A DNA stretch of 64,000 bases from Hemibagrus wyckioides (taxonomy: Eukaryota; Chordata; Actinopteri; Siluriformes; Bagridae): contig NC_080734.1 in assembly GCF_019097595.1 (NCBI RefSeq), forward strand, positions 11,560,392 to 11,624,391, read 5' to 3'. Shown here piece by piece: positions 26,749 through 39,289 of this stretch. A program made the position numbers and the translations under genes. Numbering within the stretch: the stretch's first letter is position 1; each line of letters starts with the position of its first letter. A model generated the notes under the pieces. The model was not told the DNA's origin. It saw only the letters and a program-made list of their open reading frames with translations, and did no database searches.

Positions 26749-27579
26749 TATAACCTTTCCGGATCTTTAAACCAGTATTGTTATAAGAAAATGAGGGGGG
26801 ACAAAATTTGCAATAACCTATTAGGTAGTGTTAAGAGGCATATCAAAATATACAATACACAAATAGCAGCAGAAATCTTTTTCCAGCATATATTGAGTCT
26901 CTACACAAATACAAAACACACAAAATCCCATCATATCAAATGTTCACAATAAATATAGTCAATGTCCAAAATGAAAGTATGGTCATATAAATGTCCACCT
27001 AAGATACTAAGAGAGGAAATCAGTTGATAAAGGAGAACAACCAATGTTATAAAGTCTTATCTGTTGAAGGGTAGATTGATGAAATGGTGAAAACACGGAA
27101 TTAAATGGATGTCCTTCTTGGGGTAAGCCAAGAGTCCTTTAGGAAAAGTTCTTGGGCAGCTGCGATTCTGCACCCACACTCCAAAATCCTGTGCTCCACA
27201 CAGTAGCACAAGCTTGCAGGTTAAACAAAGTCCTCTACAAAGGAAAACAACTCATTAACCTTCAACCAAACTCCCCAACAAAACATCTGAATAAGTAACT
27301 TTCCCAAACAATAACCCTCTCAAAGGCTACACAAAACAAAAGATGAAAGATAAAGCACCAAACTCACAGTTGAGCAGCAAAACAAATTTTTCACAAACCA
27401 GGACCCTCTAGAGAAACAGTAGATACCATGAGGTAACTCAAACTGAATCTGCCTCTCATTCTACTACTTCCTCTTTTATCCAAAATAGAGAATTACTATT
27501 GGTGTCCCCTAGTGGTCAGGATGAACAAAGCACTCAAAATTAAATACATTGAACCATGTAAAAAGATGTGACTGTTACA
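26749..27579 (-). repeat. 3' LTR of gypsy element II
   Basis: On the - strand it starts TGTAACAGTCAC. Its first ~125 bp match the 5' LTR at 32044-32166 ('ggtgtcccctagtggtcagg' on +). The far end reads 'tataacc', which fits a TG terminus with one G-to-A change. Confidence 0.65.
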
Positions 27580-27590
27580 TATCTCCCCCT

Positions 27591-30114
27591 TCATTTGGAA
27601 ATGTTACTAAGAGTCCCATAGAAAGGCTTCAGATTTTGTACATAACAGGTATCAACATGATCAGAGTCTTCTATAAATGAAATAGAACAATTAACAGGGC
27701 CAAGATATTTTACCATCCTAGCAGGACCTTTCCACTTAACAGCAAGCTTAGCCATAAACCCATCACTAGCATGTGACAAAGGAGGAGTGCGAACCCAAAC
27801 CAAATCTCCAACTTGGTAATGAGCAGGCCTTCCCCGGAGGTCATAGTATTGTCTTTGTTTTGCCTGAGGTCATTCCATGTTTCTTTGCACAGTTATTATC
27901 AGCTCTTTCTGTCTTTCCAACACTAGGTACGCTGGATTGTCTGGGTCAGGAAATCTATGAATGGCTCTTTCTAGAGGTCCTTTCAGTTTCCTACCTAGCG
28001 CGACTTCAGCTGGAGTAAATCCAATGCTTTCCTGCCAGGCTGTGTTTATGGCAAAGTGAAACTCTGCCAACCATCTGTCCCAGTGCCGATGGTGGTCTTG
28101 AACGTAGAACGAGATCATGGTTTTAAGAGTATGGTTGATCCTTTCTGTGAGGTTAGTCTGGGGATGTGCTGTAGTAGCCAGCTTCTGGATGACGCTCCAT
28201 TGCTTACATACTAGACTGAGGAGCTGGGAAGTAAATTGGGTTCCTCGATCCGACACCAAATACATTGGAGTTCCCCACCTAGTAAAGATCTCCTCTATCA
28301 AAATGCGAGCAATTTGAGGTGCTTTAGCCACCCACAGTGGGAACAACTCCACCCATTTTGAACAGTAGTCTAGGACAACAAGGAGGTGCTCATTTAACTT
28401 AGAACTCTTAGGAAAGGGCCCCATGAGATCGATCCCTAACATGTGCCCAGGTTCTACCACTGGGGTTGACTGCATACGACCGGCTAGTTTAGAAATTGAG
28501 GGTTTGTGTTGTTGACAAACCTGACACTCTTTGCAGTATTTCCAGATGTCAGAGCATAGTGTGGGCCAATAACAGATATCTACCAACCTCAGTAGGGTCT
28601 TGAGCCTACCAAGGTGCCCACATAATGGGTTGTCATGTGCATATGCGATGAAGTCTTTTCGTAGGCAAGCAGGAATGACTAGCTGTAATTTGGGTCCTTT
28701 CTGCCCATCAGGCATGCTTCGAAAAAGAAAGCCATTCTTTAACAAGTAATGTATACGTGTTGGATCAGGATCCGTGAGCAACTTGGCTTTAATGGTGAGT
28801 TCCTGAACTTCTTGGTCGTCCTGTTGTGCTCTAGCAATGTCAGACCATTCAATCGGAAAGCTAGAAAAAGAGGTAGCTGAATCTTGTGATTTGATATGGG
28901 CCATCAAGGGGAGCGAAGCAGGATCTAAAACACTGCGTGAGAGAGTGTCTGGCACGATGTTGCACTGACCTTTGCGATACTTGACACTGAAATCAAATTC
29001 CTGCAGTCGAATGGCCCATCGAGTCAATCTAGAAGACGGCTTTGGGTGATTAAACACCCACATGAGAGCCACGTGATCAGTTATCACTTCAAATGGCCTG
29101 CCATCTAAATACAGTCTCCATTTCTCTACAGCCCATATGACAGCACAGCACTCCTTTTCCGAAATGGAATATGACCTTTCAGCCCCTTGCAGCAGGCATG
29201 AAGCATATGCTACGACATGTTCTACCCCTTCTATCTCTTGTGTTAGAACAGCTCCTAAACCCACATTGCTAGCATCGGTCTGAACTTTGAAAGGCCTTGT
29301 CAAATCAGGGGCAATCAAAATAGGTGCACTGGTCAGTTCTTGTTTGATCAACTCAAATGATTTTTGACATTCTTCAGTCCAGGTCCATGTTGCTCCTTTC
29401 CTTTTTAAAGCATGCAATGGTGCAGCTTTCTCAGAAAATTTTGGAATAAACCTTTGATACCATCCTGCAAGTCCCAGAAACCTTTGTACCTCCTTCAGAC
29501 ATTGAGGGATAGGAAACTGAGTAACAGCTTCTACCTTTGCAGGGTCAGTTTGAATTCCATTCCTGGATATCACATGTCCCAAGAATGTCAAAGACTTCTG
29601 CATGAGATGCACTTCTGGAGATTCAGCATGAGCCCTGCTTTGAAAAGACAGTGAAATACTCCCTGCAACTGGGTTAAATGTTCTTCTTCTGTCTTAGAAT
29701 ATACCACGATGTCATCGATGTACACAAAACAACTCTTTCCCTTTACATCCTTTAGTGCCAACTCCATCAATCGCTGAAATGAAGCAGCAGCGTTTTTAAG
29801 CCCAAAAGGTAAACGAGGAAATTCAAACAAACCTGATGAGGTAATGAAAGCGTCTTGGGAATGCTGTCAGGTTCCATCTCAACCTGCCAATACCCACTTT
29901 TTAGGTCTAGGGTACTGAAAATTGCAGCTCCATGAAGAGACTCGAGGATATCCTGTCTTTGTGGCATAGGATATGCGTCTAGTAGAGTCTTTGAGTTCAA
30001 TCCTCTAAAGTCAACACAGAATCTTTGTCCTCCACCTTTTTTAGGTACAAGGACAATTGGAGCAGCCCAGGGAGATGTTGAGGGCTGAGGGATTATTTTC
30101 TTATCAAGCATCAT
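27591..30114 (-). pseudogene. Gypsy II reverse transcriptase, RNase H and integrase
   Basis: Pol in three overlapping broken frames. [15 protein letters not shown], then [13 protein letters not shown] and the catalytic box FVYIDDIVVYS. RNase H: FKVQTDASNVGLGAVLTQ and VITDHVALMWVF. Integrase: zinc-binding HDNPLCGHLG...CKECQVC, then DDE core GIDLMGPFPKS, LVSDRGTQFTS and ERINHTLKTM. The end has a GPARMVKYLGPV module and stops at about 27591 without a chromodomain. Frameshifts lie near 29.80 and 29.60 kb. The 580-codon frame at 27870-29612 is the longest open one in the window. Confidence 0.9.
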
Positions 30115-30156
30115 CTTTATCTCTTGATCGATGAAAAGTTGTTTCTCAGAAGATAC

Positions 30157-30663
30157 TCAATAAGCTTTCTGGCGAATAGGTACTTCATTAGCAGTTATGA
30201 TACAATGTTTGACTACATTGGTATGACCTATCTCATCGGTGCATACTGTGGGCCAATCTTTCATGAGCTGCTCCAGTTGTGACTTTAGTTCCAAAGATGT
30301 ATCTGCATTGGTGATTAATTGATGAATAAGTGAGTGTGTCTCAGGTGACTCTTCTGGTATGGGTAAGGATAAGTAGAAGGACAACAAAGCATTGGTAGAA
30401 CAGGCAGGGAGGAATGAAAATGCTTCCTCTTGATATTCATTTCTGGCAGACAGAATATACTGAGCCTTATGAAAATCCAAACAAATTCCAGTCGACATAA
30501 GGAAATCCATTCCTAAGATTATAGGCACAGTAAGATCCACATCCCTCATTATATATAAGGTCAGTGCAAGTTTCCTCTGCTGTAATTCACAGTCACATCT
30601 CCACAATCCTAAGGCACTTAAAACTTGCCCATTGGCTTGCCCATTGCTGAAAAGTCTGCCCAC
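30157..30663 (-). pseudogene. Gypsy II aspartic protease region
   Basis: It contains VPIILGMDFLMSTGICLDF, the retropepsin C-terminal ILG(M/L) motif, followed by a linker leading towards the RT. The active-site DTG/DSG part lies upstream and appears out of frame ('IDTGSSLT'-like reading near 30.71-30.74 kb). Confidence 0.7.
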
Positions 30664-30948
30664 GACTAGGCTCCAACTGTTCCCTATTCTTCAACTGATT
30701 CCAACAAGATTCTTGCATTAGTCAGTGAACTCCCTGTATCGATCATAGCCTGAAAATATCTTCCACGAATTAGCAATGGTAGGGTCACCATCTTCAAATT
30801 GTTCTGAGCAGGGGTATGAACAGGCTGAATGATACGTGTGCTTGAGGGGTTTGACTTAAAGTGACTGTCAGTTTGGACTTTTCATTTCTGTATATCTGCA
30901 TATTTGGCCTGACTCCAATACTTCTTCCAGATCTCTTTTGATTTGTGT

Positions 30949-32023
30949 TCAAATCCTTACCAACTCGCCAACTTCTTTGACAGTCCCCCTCAAGAGACTG
31001 GCAAGCCATGGATTGCAGTTTCTTAATATGGACTGGATGATCTCCATCTCCTTTGTCTCTTTCTTCCAGCGTAGACAAAGAGCTCGGTAATGGTAGTCGA
31101 AATCATGAATAGACTCCTTAGGGGCCTGCTTCCTCTCCAACAACCGTTTAGCAGCTTCTGCCTCATAGTCATCATTCAAAAAAGCTTGCAGGAAAGTTTT
31201 CCTGAATTGGCTCCAGGTGAAGATAAATCTGCATTCCGCCAGCCAAAAATCCTTGGCTGCTCCCTTCAAAACTGAATTAAGAGAGGCTAAAACCTCAGAA
31301 TCAGTAAGAGGTCTCAGGGCAAGATAATCTTCACAACGTTCTACAAAAGAAATGGGATCATTTTCTTCATCAGAGCCACACTGTGGAAATTCAACTCTAA
31401 CAGGGGGACGATATTGAGAAACGTGAACACTATCCAGATTGGTAGGTACAGGTGGCTGAGACTGAGCATTAAAAGTTCTGTACTGGGGTATAGTAGGGGT
31501 TAAAATTGGAGGCACAATAGGAGTAGACATGACGGGAGTGTGAGATTTTAGTTTGGCATCACTTTGTACATCTCTCCTCTTTAAACAGTCCACTACTGAC
31601 TTGCCCAGATCCTGAATATTCATCTCAAGAAGGTTTTTTACCCTCTCACATTCTCATTCTATTTTATAGCTCAATTTATCTTCCAATGAACAACACTGGT
31701 CAATAAACTCTGCCTTTAAGCAGCATGAACTCACTTTCTGCACACAATCATGAAGATTTTCCTCCAGTGTTACAATGCATCGGATTATCTCATCCACTGA
31801 CTGAAGTAGGACTTGTAGGTCAGGTACATCCGGAGGTGATGGAGGAAGTGGATCGTCTGCCGGGGGCTCAGAATCATTATTTTCTTCGGAATTGATGTAC
31901 CGTTAACTAAAGGTCGTAATGAGCTCTCGTAGAGGAGGTGGTTCCCTTCGAGTGACAAAAGGTCCAGCAGTGTAATCTGGACTGGGCTCACATTCATCCC
32001 CCGTCACATGTGAAGAGACTGAC
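30949..32023 (-). pseudogene. Gypsy II gag region
   Basis: It starts at an ATG (32023) just after the 5' LTR and primer-binding region (TGGTGAAA-type) with MSVSSHVTGDECEPSP, and stops after about 40 codons. A second open stretch (30949-31623) contains a capsid-like segment (FPQCGSDEENDPISFVERCE; FTWSQFRKTFLQAFLNDDYE; KQAPKESIHDFDYHYRALCL). No zinc knuckle was seen. Confidence 0.7.
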
Positions 32024-32043
32024 ATTTTTCACCAAAATTTCAC

Positions 32044-32166
32044 CTCATTCTACTACTTCCTTTCATCCAAAATAGAGATTTACTATTGGTGTCCCCTAGT
32101 GGTCAGGATGAACAAAGCACTCAAAATTAAATACATTGAACCACGTAACAAGCTGTCACTGTTACA
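32044..32166 (-). repeat. Truncated 5' LTR of gypsy element II
   Basis: About 123 bp similar to the start of the 3' LTR, ending in TGTTACA on the + strand. The other ~700 bp of the LTR is missing, which removes much of the region needed for transcription. Confidence 0.65.
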
Positions 32167-32203
32167 ACCATGACACAGTGTTGAGCTCCCTTGAAAGGGA
32201 ACT

Positions 32204-33031
32204 GTGGATGTGAAGCAACATCTGGAATACCAAGAGAAACTTCCAGATAGAAATTCCATTATGCTTGACAGAAAGGCAAAGCAAATAAAGAAACTTCAAG
32301 AAGATTTGGCAAACATTATCTGCATGAAAAAGTCATACAAAGACATTCTCTGCTAATAAAATATTAGTTAGTTTGCTGTCTGAATCAGAATTAAATTAAC
32401 TACTTGGTATAGTATGTTTTCCCATTGGACATATTTAAAGGAATCAAAATGGCAAGTTTTGCACCCCTAATAAAAATGTCAAAATGAAAATATGTGTTTG
32501 GCACCATCTTATGGTGTGAGTGGAAACTACTAACCTGAACACAGACATTTTTTTATTTACCTCATTGTTCTTAATACATCTTTTCTTTGCTGGTAGTTTT
32601 CAGTGGCGTTCACTGACTCAAACATTTTAGAGGTCACATTCAAACCTGTTAGAGCTATAGAAAATAAGACGCAAAATATGAGCTCTCAAAATCCAAAAGC
32701 AGATTTGATCATATTATATGGGTAGCACAAGTTCTATCTTATTTGGGAATTCTTGGTAATAAAAATAGAAGTTACTATGTTCAGGAATATTCTGCTTTCT
32801 GAAAGTTCACAGAAATTTGAGGCTGAATTAAGTCAAGATGCAAGTTTTTCTTTTTCTGACCCTTTACCTTCATGTTCAAACAGCTTCTTTGTATTACTGT
32901 CCTTTTTCTTCCACAGTGTTTAATTCTATATTCAGATTCTTTTCCTACATGCTTTTGGCATTTCGCTCCACATGACTTTCTGAAACTCCCTCCATAATGC
33001 TGCTCAAGAGATCCAGACCAGCAGCTGAGGG

Positions 33032-33108
<77 letters not shown>

Positions 33109-33230
33109 GCATTCTCTACACAAATTTGTAATTGCATGCCAGGTCAGATATGTGTTACATAATCATTTTCCATTTTTGCTGCTTGCTTTGAAAACATAAG
33201 TATAAAGTACATATATCAGGCATGGGTGAA
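32204..33230. repeat. Intergenic flank upstream of trypsin copy 4
   Basis: No gene. About 32204-32340 continues the flank interrupted by the DIRS insertion and aligns with 15985-16115. About 32345-32640 aligns with 5940-6320. Confidence 0.55.
33036..33103. repeat. (TA)n microsatellite
   Basis: About 34 uninterrupted TA dinucleotides, a perfect palindromic simple repeat likely to vary in length and to extrude cruciforms. Confidence 0.97.
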
Positions 33231-33233
33231 GAA

Positions 33234-33305
33234 AGTGTGAGAACAGGTATGAAATCTTCAGCTGTTAAGAAATGGTTAGAAAGCAGCAGGAAAATACTTC
33301 AAGTT
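33234..33305 (+). promoter_or_regulatory. Conserved distal upstream block, trypsin copy 4
   Basis: It keeps 'gaaatcttcagctgttaag' and 'gcaggaaaatacttcaag', but the TTCCCA box between them is altered (reads 'gaaagcag'). The E-box is intact. Confidence 0.35.
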
Positions 33306-33636
33306 AAAGAGATTAAAGAGACTACCCTACCTCCTATTCAATAAATAACCCTGCATTCACATATTATATATTGTTTAGTCTATATATTGAATGAATTTAC
33401 TTTTAAAGTAATATCAACTATCTTCATGATGACCAGTTACAATCACAACCAATTGATATACCCAATGAATGAGAAACACAAATTCTAAATTAAATGTGGT
33501 TTTAATGTTATTGGTTGACTGTATTTTTACTGTGTTGAATAGCTACATATTGGTAGTAGAGAAATGAACCATTATGGAAAAAATACTGAGTATTGTATCC
33601 TACTTATTTTTGGCATAAACTAAATCAATGATTTAC

Positions 33637-33761
33637 AGTGTCACTTATCAGATTTTAGATTATCTTTAGGTACCAACTGCTGATTGGTCCATATGGGACT
33701 GCTGGTTCACATAAATAGGAGTGTGAACTGAGATCCCCATCGTAGGTGATCAACAGCCATC
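33637..33761 (+). promoter_or_regulatory. Proximal promoter and 5'UTR, trypsin copy 4
   Basis: Conserved inverted CCAAT box ('gctgattggtcc') and TATA-like 'cataaatagg' (about 33709-33718), spaced as in the other intact copies. Confidence 0.7.
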
Positions 33762-35043
<1,282 letters not shown>

Positions 35044-35059
35044 ATCTTCAGCCCTCAAT

Positions 35060-35790
35060 GCAATATCATATTGTAAAATCTGAGATTATATTAAAATATA
35101 AATTTCATGTAGGAATAAAACTATCATGTACGACTCATCATTTACCAAACTTGATTTTCCTAAAATGAAATAAAATAAAAATAAATGAAATCGCTATATT
35201 CCTGCACTTCATGTTCCATGAAATATTTCTCAGGTGTTTAGTTATAGTGGTGCTAGTTTGCTGGATGGTATTCCTTTTGTCCATCACTATTGTACATTGC
35301 GAGCACAGTTACAATGGCATTTAATGATTTCACAAATAAGGGATTACAGTCAAGTGTTGCAGCTGTAGTTCTGTACCCTCACACAACAGTTAGAAGCAGA
35401 ACAAGACATGGCTTCATGCCTGTGTTGCAGCATTCATGCACATTTATGAGGCTTGACTGTCATTTGTAGCCCAACCATAAACCTCATCTCATCAACCATT
35501 TCTTTTAATTTATCAAACAACTCCTATATATGATATATCAAGTCAAAAAAAATCTTTCTATTTCTGAAATTAATTTGTGGAGATGTAACTTAAAATGTAT
35601 GTTTGGCTCCTTTTAACATGTGAATGGGTGTGAAAATTGTACTGAAGCCACCAACAGATGTTCTCAGACATATTAGCTTCACTTTCAAATGTCTGTTATG
35701 ACATCCACACATATTTAAAGTCATTGGATTCATTACATTATTCAAAGTTGTTTCCCAGTTACTTTTGGTATAAACATACCAAAGTCATTC
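35060..35790. other. Short intergenic region between copies 4 and 5
   Basis: No gene. It holds the post-trypsin flank ('attacagtcaagtgttgc'). The conserved distal E-box block present before other copies is not recognisable here. Confidence 0.5.
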
Positions 35791-35795
35791 ATTTA

Positions 35796-35922
35796 CAAAG
35801 TCACTTATCACACTATTCTGACTTATCTTTTGGTACCAACTGTGGAAATAGTCCATATGGTGCTGCTGGTTCACATAAATAGCGTAATTTGTGATCTGCA
35901 TCGTAGGTGGTCAATAGCCATC
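35796..35922 (+). promoter_or_regulatory. Degraded proximal promoter of trypsin-like copy 5
   Basis: The TATA-like 'cataaatag' is kept, but the inverted CCAAT box ATTGG is changed to a 'gaaatag' sequence. No distal block is seen upstream. Expression is likely to be weaker or changed compared with the active copies. Confidence 0.55.
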
Positions 35923-37273
35923 ATGAAATCTCTGGTCCTGCTTTTGCTTGTGGGACCTTGCTGTAAGTATTAAACCTCTTCTATAGACTACTGGGCTGTA
36001 TGATATGACAAAAACAATACTAAATATATAAGCATGAATCCAATATCCAGTAGCTCTGGAGCATGGCAAGATTGTTGGAGAGTATGAGGAGTGCACACCC
36101 TACTCCAAGCCCTGGCAAGCATCTCTGAATGCTGGCTATCACTTCTGTAGTGGTTCTCTAATTAGTCAGAACTGGGTTGTGTCTGCTGCTTACTGCTACA
36201 AATCGTAAGTGATATATCTTATGATTAATAGGTTTGTCATAATGGAAAATACATCTCTTAAACTCTTGTGTCCTTCCCATCTCTAGTCGTCTGGAAGTTC
36301 GTTTGGGTGAGCACAACATCCAGGTTAACGAAGGTACTGAGCAGTTCATCTCCTCTGCCAAAGTAATCCGCCATCCCAACTATAACTCCTGGACCGGTGA
36401 CAGTGACATCATGCTCATCAAGCTGAGTCAAGCTGCTACCCTGAATAACTATGTACAGCCTATTGCGCTGCCCAGCAGCTGCCCCGTTGTGGGTACATGG
36501 TGCAAAGTCTCTGGATGGGGAAACACCATGAGCTCCCGTGAGTACTGAATTAGTTCAGTAACACTGGACAATTTATTTGCTTGAAAAATACATAGATGAT
36601 GTTTGATGTGAATAGATGATGTGAATAAATAGAAGTTTTATGCCTAAAATGCATTAACTATATTTGTAAATATTACAAGAGCCTCTAACTGGTGGCTGGT
36701 TTTCATTGCTCTGAAGGTTGTTTTTTTTTTAAGATTTACGTACCAGATTATATATAGTAGGAAAGTTTTGCTGCTCTTTTCTAATACTGACATATTTGTG
36801 TAATCTTAACATAGCTGCTGATCTCAACAAGCTGCAGTGTCTAGAAGTCCCTGTTCTCTCTGACTGGGACTGTAAATACTGTTACAGTACTAATAACATG
36901 TTCTGTGCTGGATTCCTAGAGGGAGGCAGAGACTGCTGGATAACATGAAATACTGCAGCATTAAAATTATCTCTATTTTTAAGGCCTTATAAGCAATTTA
37001 GCTTTATCACTCTTTGATTCAGGGGGACACTGGTGGCTCTCTGGTGTGTAATGGTGAGCTGCAGGGTATTGTGCCTTGGAACAAAAAATGCAGTGAGAAG
37101 AATTGCATTGGTGTCTATATCAAGGTAAAATCAATTGCCATGACAAAATCAGATATAATCCACAGCCTGTATACCAAATATTTCTGTGACATGAATAATC
37201 TTGAAAAATCTTACTTTCCCTCCAGGTTTGTGTTTTCACCAGCTGGATTACTCAAGCAATGGCCAACAGTTAA
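35923..37273 (+). pseudogene. Trypsin-like copy 5, catalytically dead, donor-defective
   Basis: Trypsinogen paralogue with all six exons recognisable: 35923-35962, 36051-36204, 36287-36537, 36815-about 36939, 37023-37124 and 37226-37273. His57 is Tyr (AAYC), Ser195 is Thr (GDTGGS), and the activation site reads EHGK/IVGE instead of EDDK/IVGG. An extra Glu sits before Cys22, Ser190 is deleted, and CGGS is CSGS. Asp102, Asp189 and most cysteines remain. Exon 4 lacks a GT donor (ATAACA follows), and read-through meets TGA at 36946. All other splice sites and frames are open. It is either a pseudogene or a pseudoenzyme using another donor. Poly-A signal at 37346. Confidence 0.85.
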
Positions 37274-37379
37274 ATTTTCTCCAGCCCCCTGTACACAATG
37301 TAAAATATGAAATCCAAAAGAAACACTCATTAAAATTCCTAAAGGAATAAAATAATCATGTTTCACTTTGTATCCAGCT

Positions 37380-37768
37380 TGATTTCTTTATATCAAGTAT
37401 TATAACCCTGTAAGGGCATGCGGTGTAAAACCTGTGCCAAATGATATATATATAATCCTGTACTATAATACTGTATATCAAATAAAAATTATATATCAAA
37501 TACTATAATCCTGGTAACTCTGCTGAAATTACATGATCTACCCAACCAATGAAAAAAGACTAGCTGGCAAAACAAAACTTTCTCAGAGGTAGAAGTAAAA
37601 GTTATTTATACTTAGGCCAATAAAATATAGTTATGGAACTTTATGCCATTTCTATACAATTATAGATATTCATTTTTTGTAACCAGTTGGAAATTGTTCT
37701 TTGATTACACATTCTTTGATTAGGTCATGCTGAGTGATGTAATTAAATCTGAATACATCTACTCTGAA
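37380..37768. other. Intergenic sequence without recognised gene
   Basis: AT-rich sequence with no coding signal or recognisable repeat. Confidence 0.5.
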
Positions 37769-37769
37769 C

Positions 37770-38240
37770 TGTGCTGGACACAAACACACACACACACACA
37801 CAACTGAGGACTGCTCTCAACAGAGAACTATACTGTGCTGGACACACACACACACACACACAAAAATTGTCCTGTTTGCACGCAAATGTCACTTTACATT
37901 ACACTTACACTTTATATTGATCCTGTTTACATGTTAACTTTAATATTTGCACTCACTGTCAACACTATTCTTTTGCACAGAGTCGGTCTAGAAGTTGTTT
38001 GTCTTGTCTTGTCATCCTGTGCACTTCTGTTGTATGTCTAGTTTTTACTAAAGATTGCACCTTAAGTATAGTTTAGTTTTATCTCTATGTTTAGTTCTAT
38101 GTTTGTCTGCATCACCTGTACTTTGTCTTTATGTGTAGCACCTTTGGTCTAGGAGGAACGTTGTTTCACTTCACTGTGTACTGCATCAGCTATATATGGT
38201 TGAAGTGACAATAAAGCTTCTTTGACTTTGACTTTGGTGG
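37770..38240 (+). repeat. Dispersed repeat with non-LTR-like 3' end, copy A
   Basis: It begins with duplicated 'ctgtgctggacac' phrases, each followed by a CA microsatellite (37785-37802 and 37842-37862). It ends 'cagctatatatggttgaagt' and 'gacaataaagcttctttgac'. The same tail occurs at about 54720-54798. A simple terminal repeat after an AATAAAG motif is typical of the 3' ends of teleost non-LTR elements. The family is not assigned. Confidence 0.55.
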
Positions 38241-38439
38241 TGGCATTAAACTGTACTCCTAATGTTATGAGCAAATCAAAAACGTTTTGGTGCCATCTTA
38301 TGGTGCAAAAATACATTAACGTGACTTTATAAGTTGACTAAGTTTCTACATTACTATAGCCAAGTTTGCTTCCAGAAGTTGATTTATAGTCAATTCTGAA
38401 AGAAAATCTTTTTTGTAAATTGGGTTTCAGATCAAATAT

Positions 38440-38900
38440 TAAATATGACACAATATAATTTCAGCTTTCATTTCCTGATATTTACATCTAGATGTGTTAC
38501 ACAACCTAGATTATTACTTCTTATGGCGGACCACCCAATTGGTAAGTGAGCAAAGGTACAAGAACAGTTGTAAACTAAATAAGATTTCATATATGGTTGC
38601 ATACCCCTTGCTTGAAAAAAATGCACCAAGCTAGCAATAGACTGACATTCAACGTTTGTTTGTTTTGGTGGATTTCTCCCTTTAGCCTTCTCTGCAATAG
38701 ATGAAGCACATGCTCAGTATGGTTAAGGTGATTCGGCTAGTCTGAAACCTTTGAAACTTTTTCCTTTTGTTCCCTTGATGAAGTCCTTTGTTTGAGGTGA
38801 AAGTGTGTTTTGGGTCATTGGCTTGCTACATGATGAAGTTCCTACAGATGAAGTCCCACCATTTTTTCAAGTCAATGCAAAAGTATATTATGACATACTA
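38440..38900 (-). repeat. Dispersed repeat, probable DNA-transposon remnant
   Basis: Phrases such as 'tcatttcctgatatttacat', 'cggaccacccaattggtaag' and 'gctacatgatgaagttccta' resemble a repeat common in teleost genomes. No open frame remains and no ends could be defined, so this is a low-confidence assignment. Confidence 0.35.
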
Positions 38901-38930
38901 TGTCGAAAAAAGCAGTAAGGTCCAGAGCTA

Positions 38931-39282
38931 CACTATGTTGCCAAAAGTTTTGGGACATCTGCCTTTATACAAGGTACTAATTCATCTCAAAGGTGTTCTA
39001 TCAGGTTGAGGTCAGTTCTCTGTGCAGGCCAGTCAAGTTCCTCCACACCAAACTCGCTCATCCACGTCTTTATGGATGTTGTTTTGCCCTGGTGAGTAGT
39101 CATGTTGGAGCAAGAAAGGGTCATCCCCAAACTGTTCCCACAAAGTTGGGAGCATGAAATTCTCCAAAATGTCTTGGTATGCTGAAGCATTAAGAGTTCC
39201 TTTCACTGGAAATAAGGGACCAAGCCCAACCCCTGAATTTAATGATTTGGAGGGGTGTCCCAAAACTTTTGGAAATATAGTG
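38931..39282 (-). mobile_element. Internally deleted Tc1-like element
   Basis: A 352-bp element with ~30-bp terminal inverted repeats (CACTATgTTGCCAAAAGTTT on the left; its inverse 'acttttggaaatatagtg' on the right) and TA on both sides (38929-38930 and 39283-39284). On the - strand it retains only the C-terminal transposase end, including SIKTWMSEFGVEELDWPAQ and DLNLIEHL, the segment around the last catalytic residue of Tc1 transposases, split over two frames. It is non-autonomous. Confidence 0.88.
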
Positions 39283-39289
39283 TATAAAT

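Larger units (their letters stand above)
26749..32166 (-). mobile_element. Ty3/gypsy retrotransposon II, defective, nested in DIRS
   Basis: A 5.4-kb element with flanking ACCA(T) at 26745-26749 and 32167-32171. Rejoining the flanks restores a sequence parallel to the DIRS repeat at 25085-25110, confirming the insertion. On the - strand it has gag, protease, RT, RNase H and integrase, then a purine-rich tract (about 27580-27592) directly before the 3' LTR. The 3' LTR is about 830 bp, while the 5' LTR keeps only about 123 bp. Several frames are broken. It belongs to a different lineage from element I: no chromodomain is seen. Confidence 0.85.
24761..32203 (-). mobile_element. DIRS1-like retrotransposon, decayed, with nested insertions
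   Basis: Relative to the empty sequence at about 15970-15995, everything between 'aagaact' (ending 24760) and 'gtggatgtgaag' (from 32204) is inserted. Terminal inverted repeats pair 25066-25101 with 32168-32203 ('agttccctttcgagggaac' type). A second inverted pair, 24767-24803 with 25021-25059, matches the idea of a DIRS internal complementary region. On the - strand, about 25560-25896 encodes DIRS-type reverse transcriptase/RNase H motifs. The element has lost most coding sequence and carries a SINE and gypsy element II. Confidence 0.7.

Noticed and set aside
32781..33137. A 118-codon frame with a long Ile-Tyr repeat
   Set aside because: It is just translation of the TA microsatellite plus flanks.
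37835..38041. Small frame with His-Thr repeats
   Set aside because: Translation of a CA microsatellite and a dispersed repeat.
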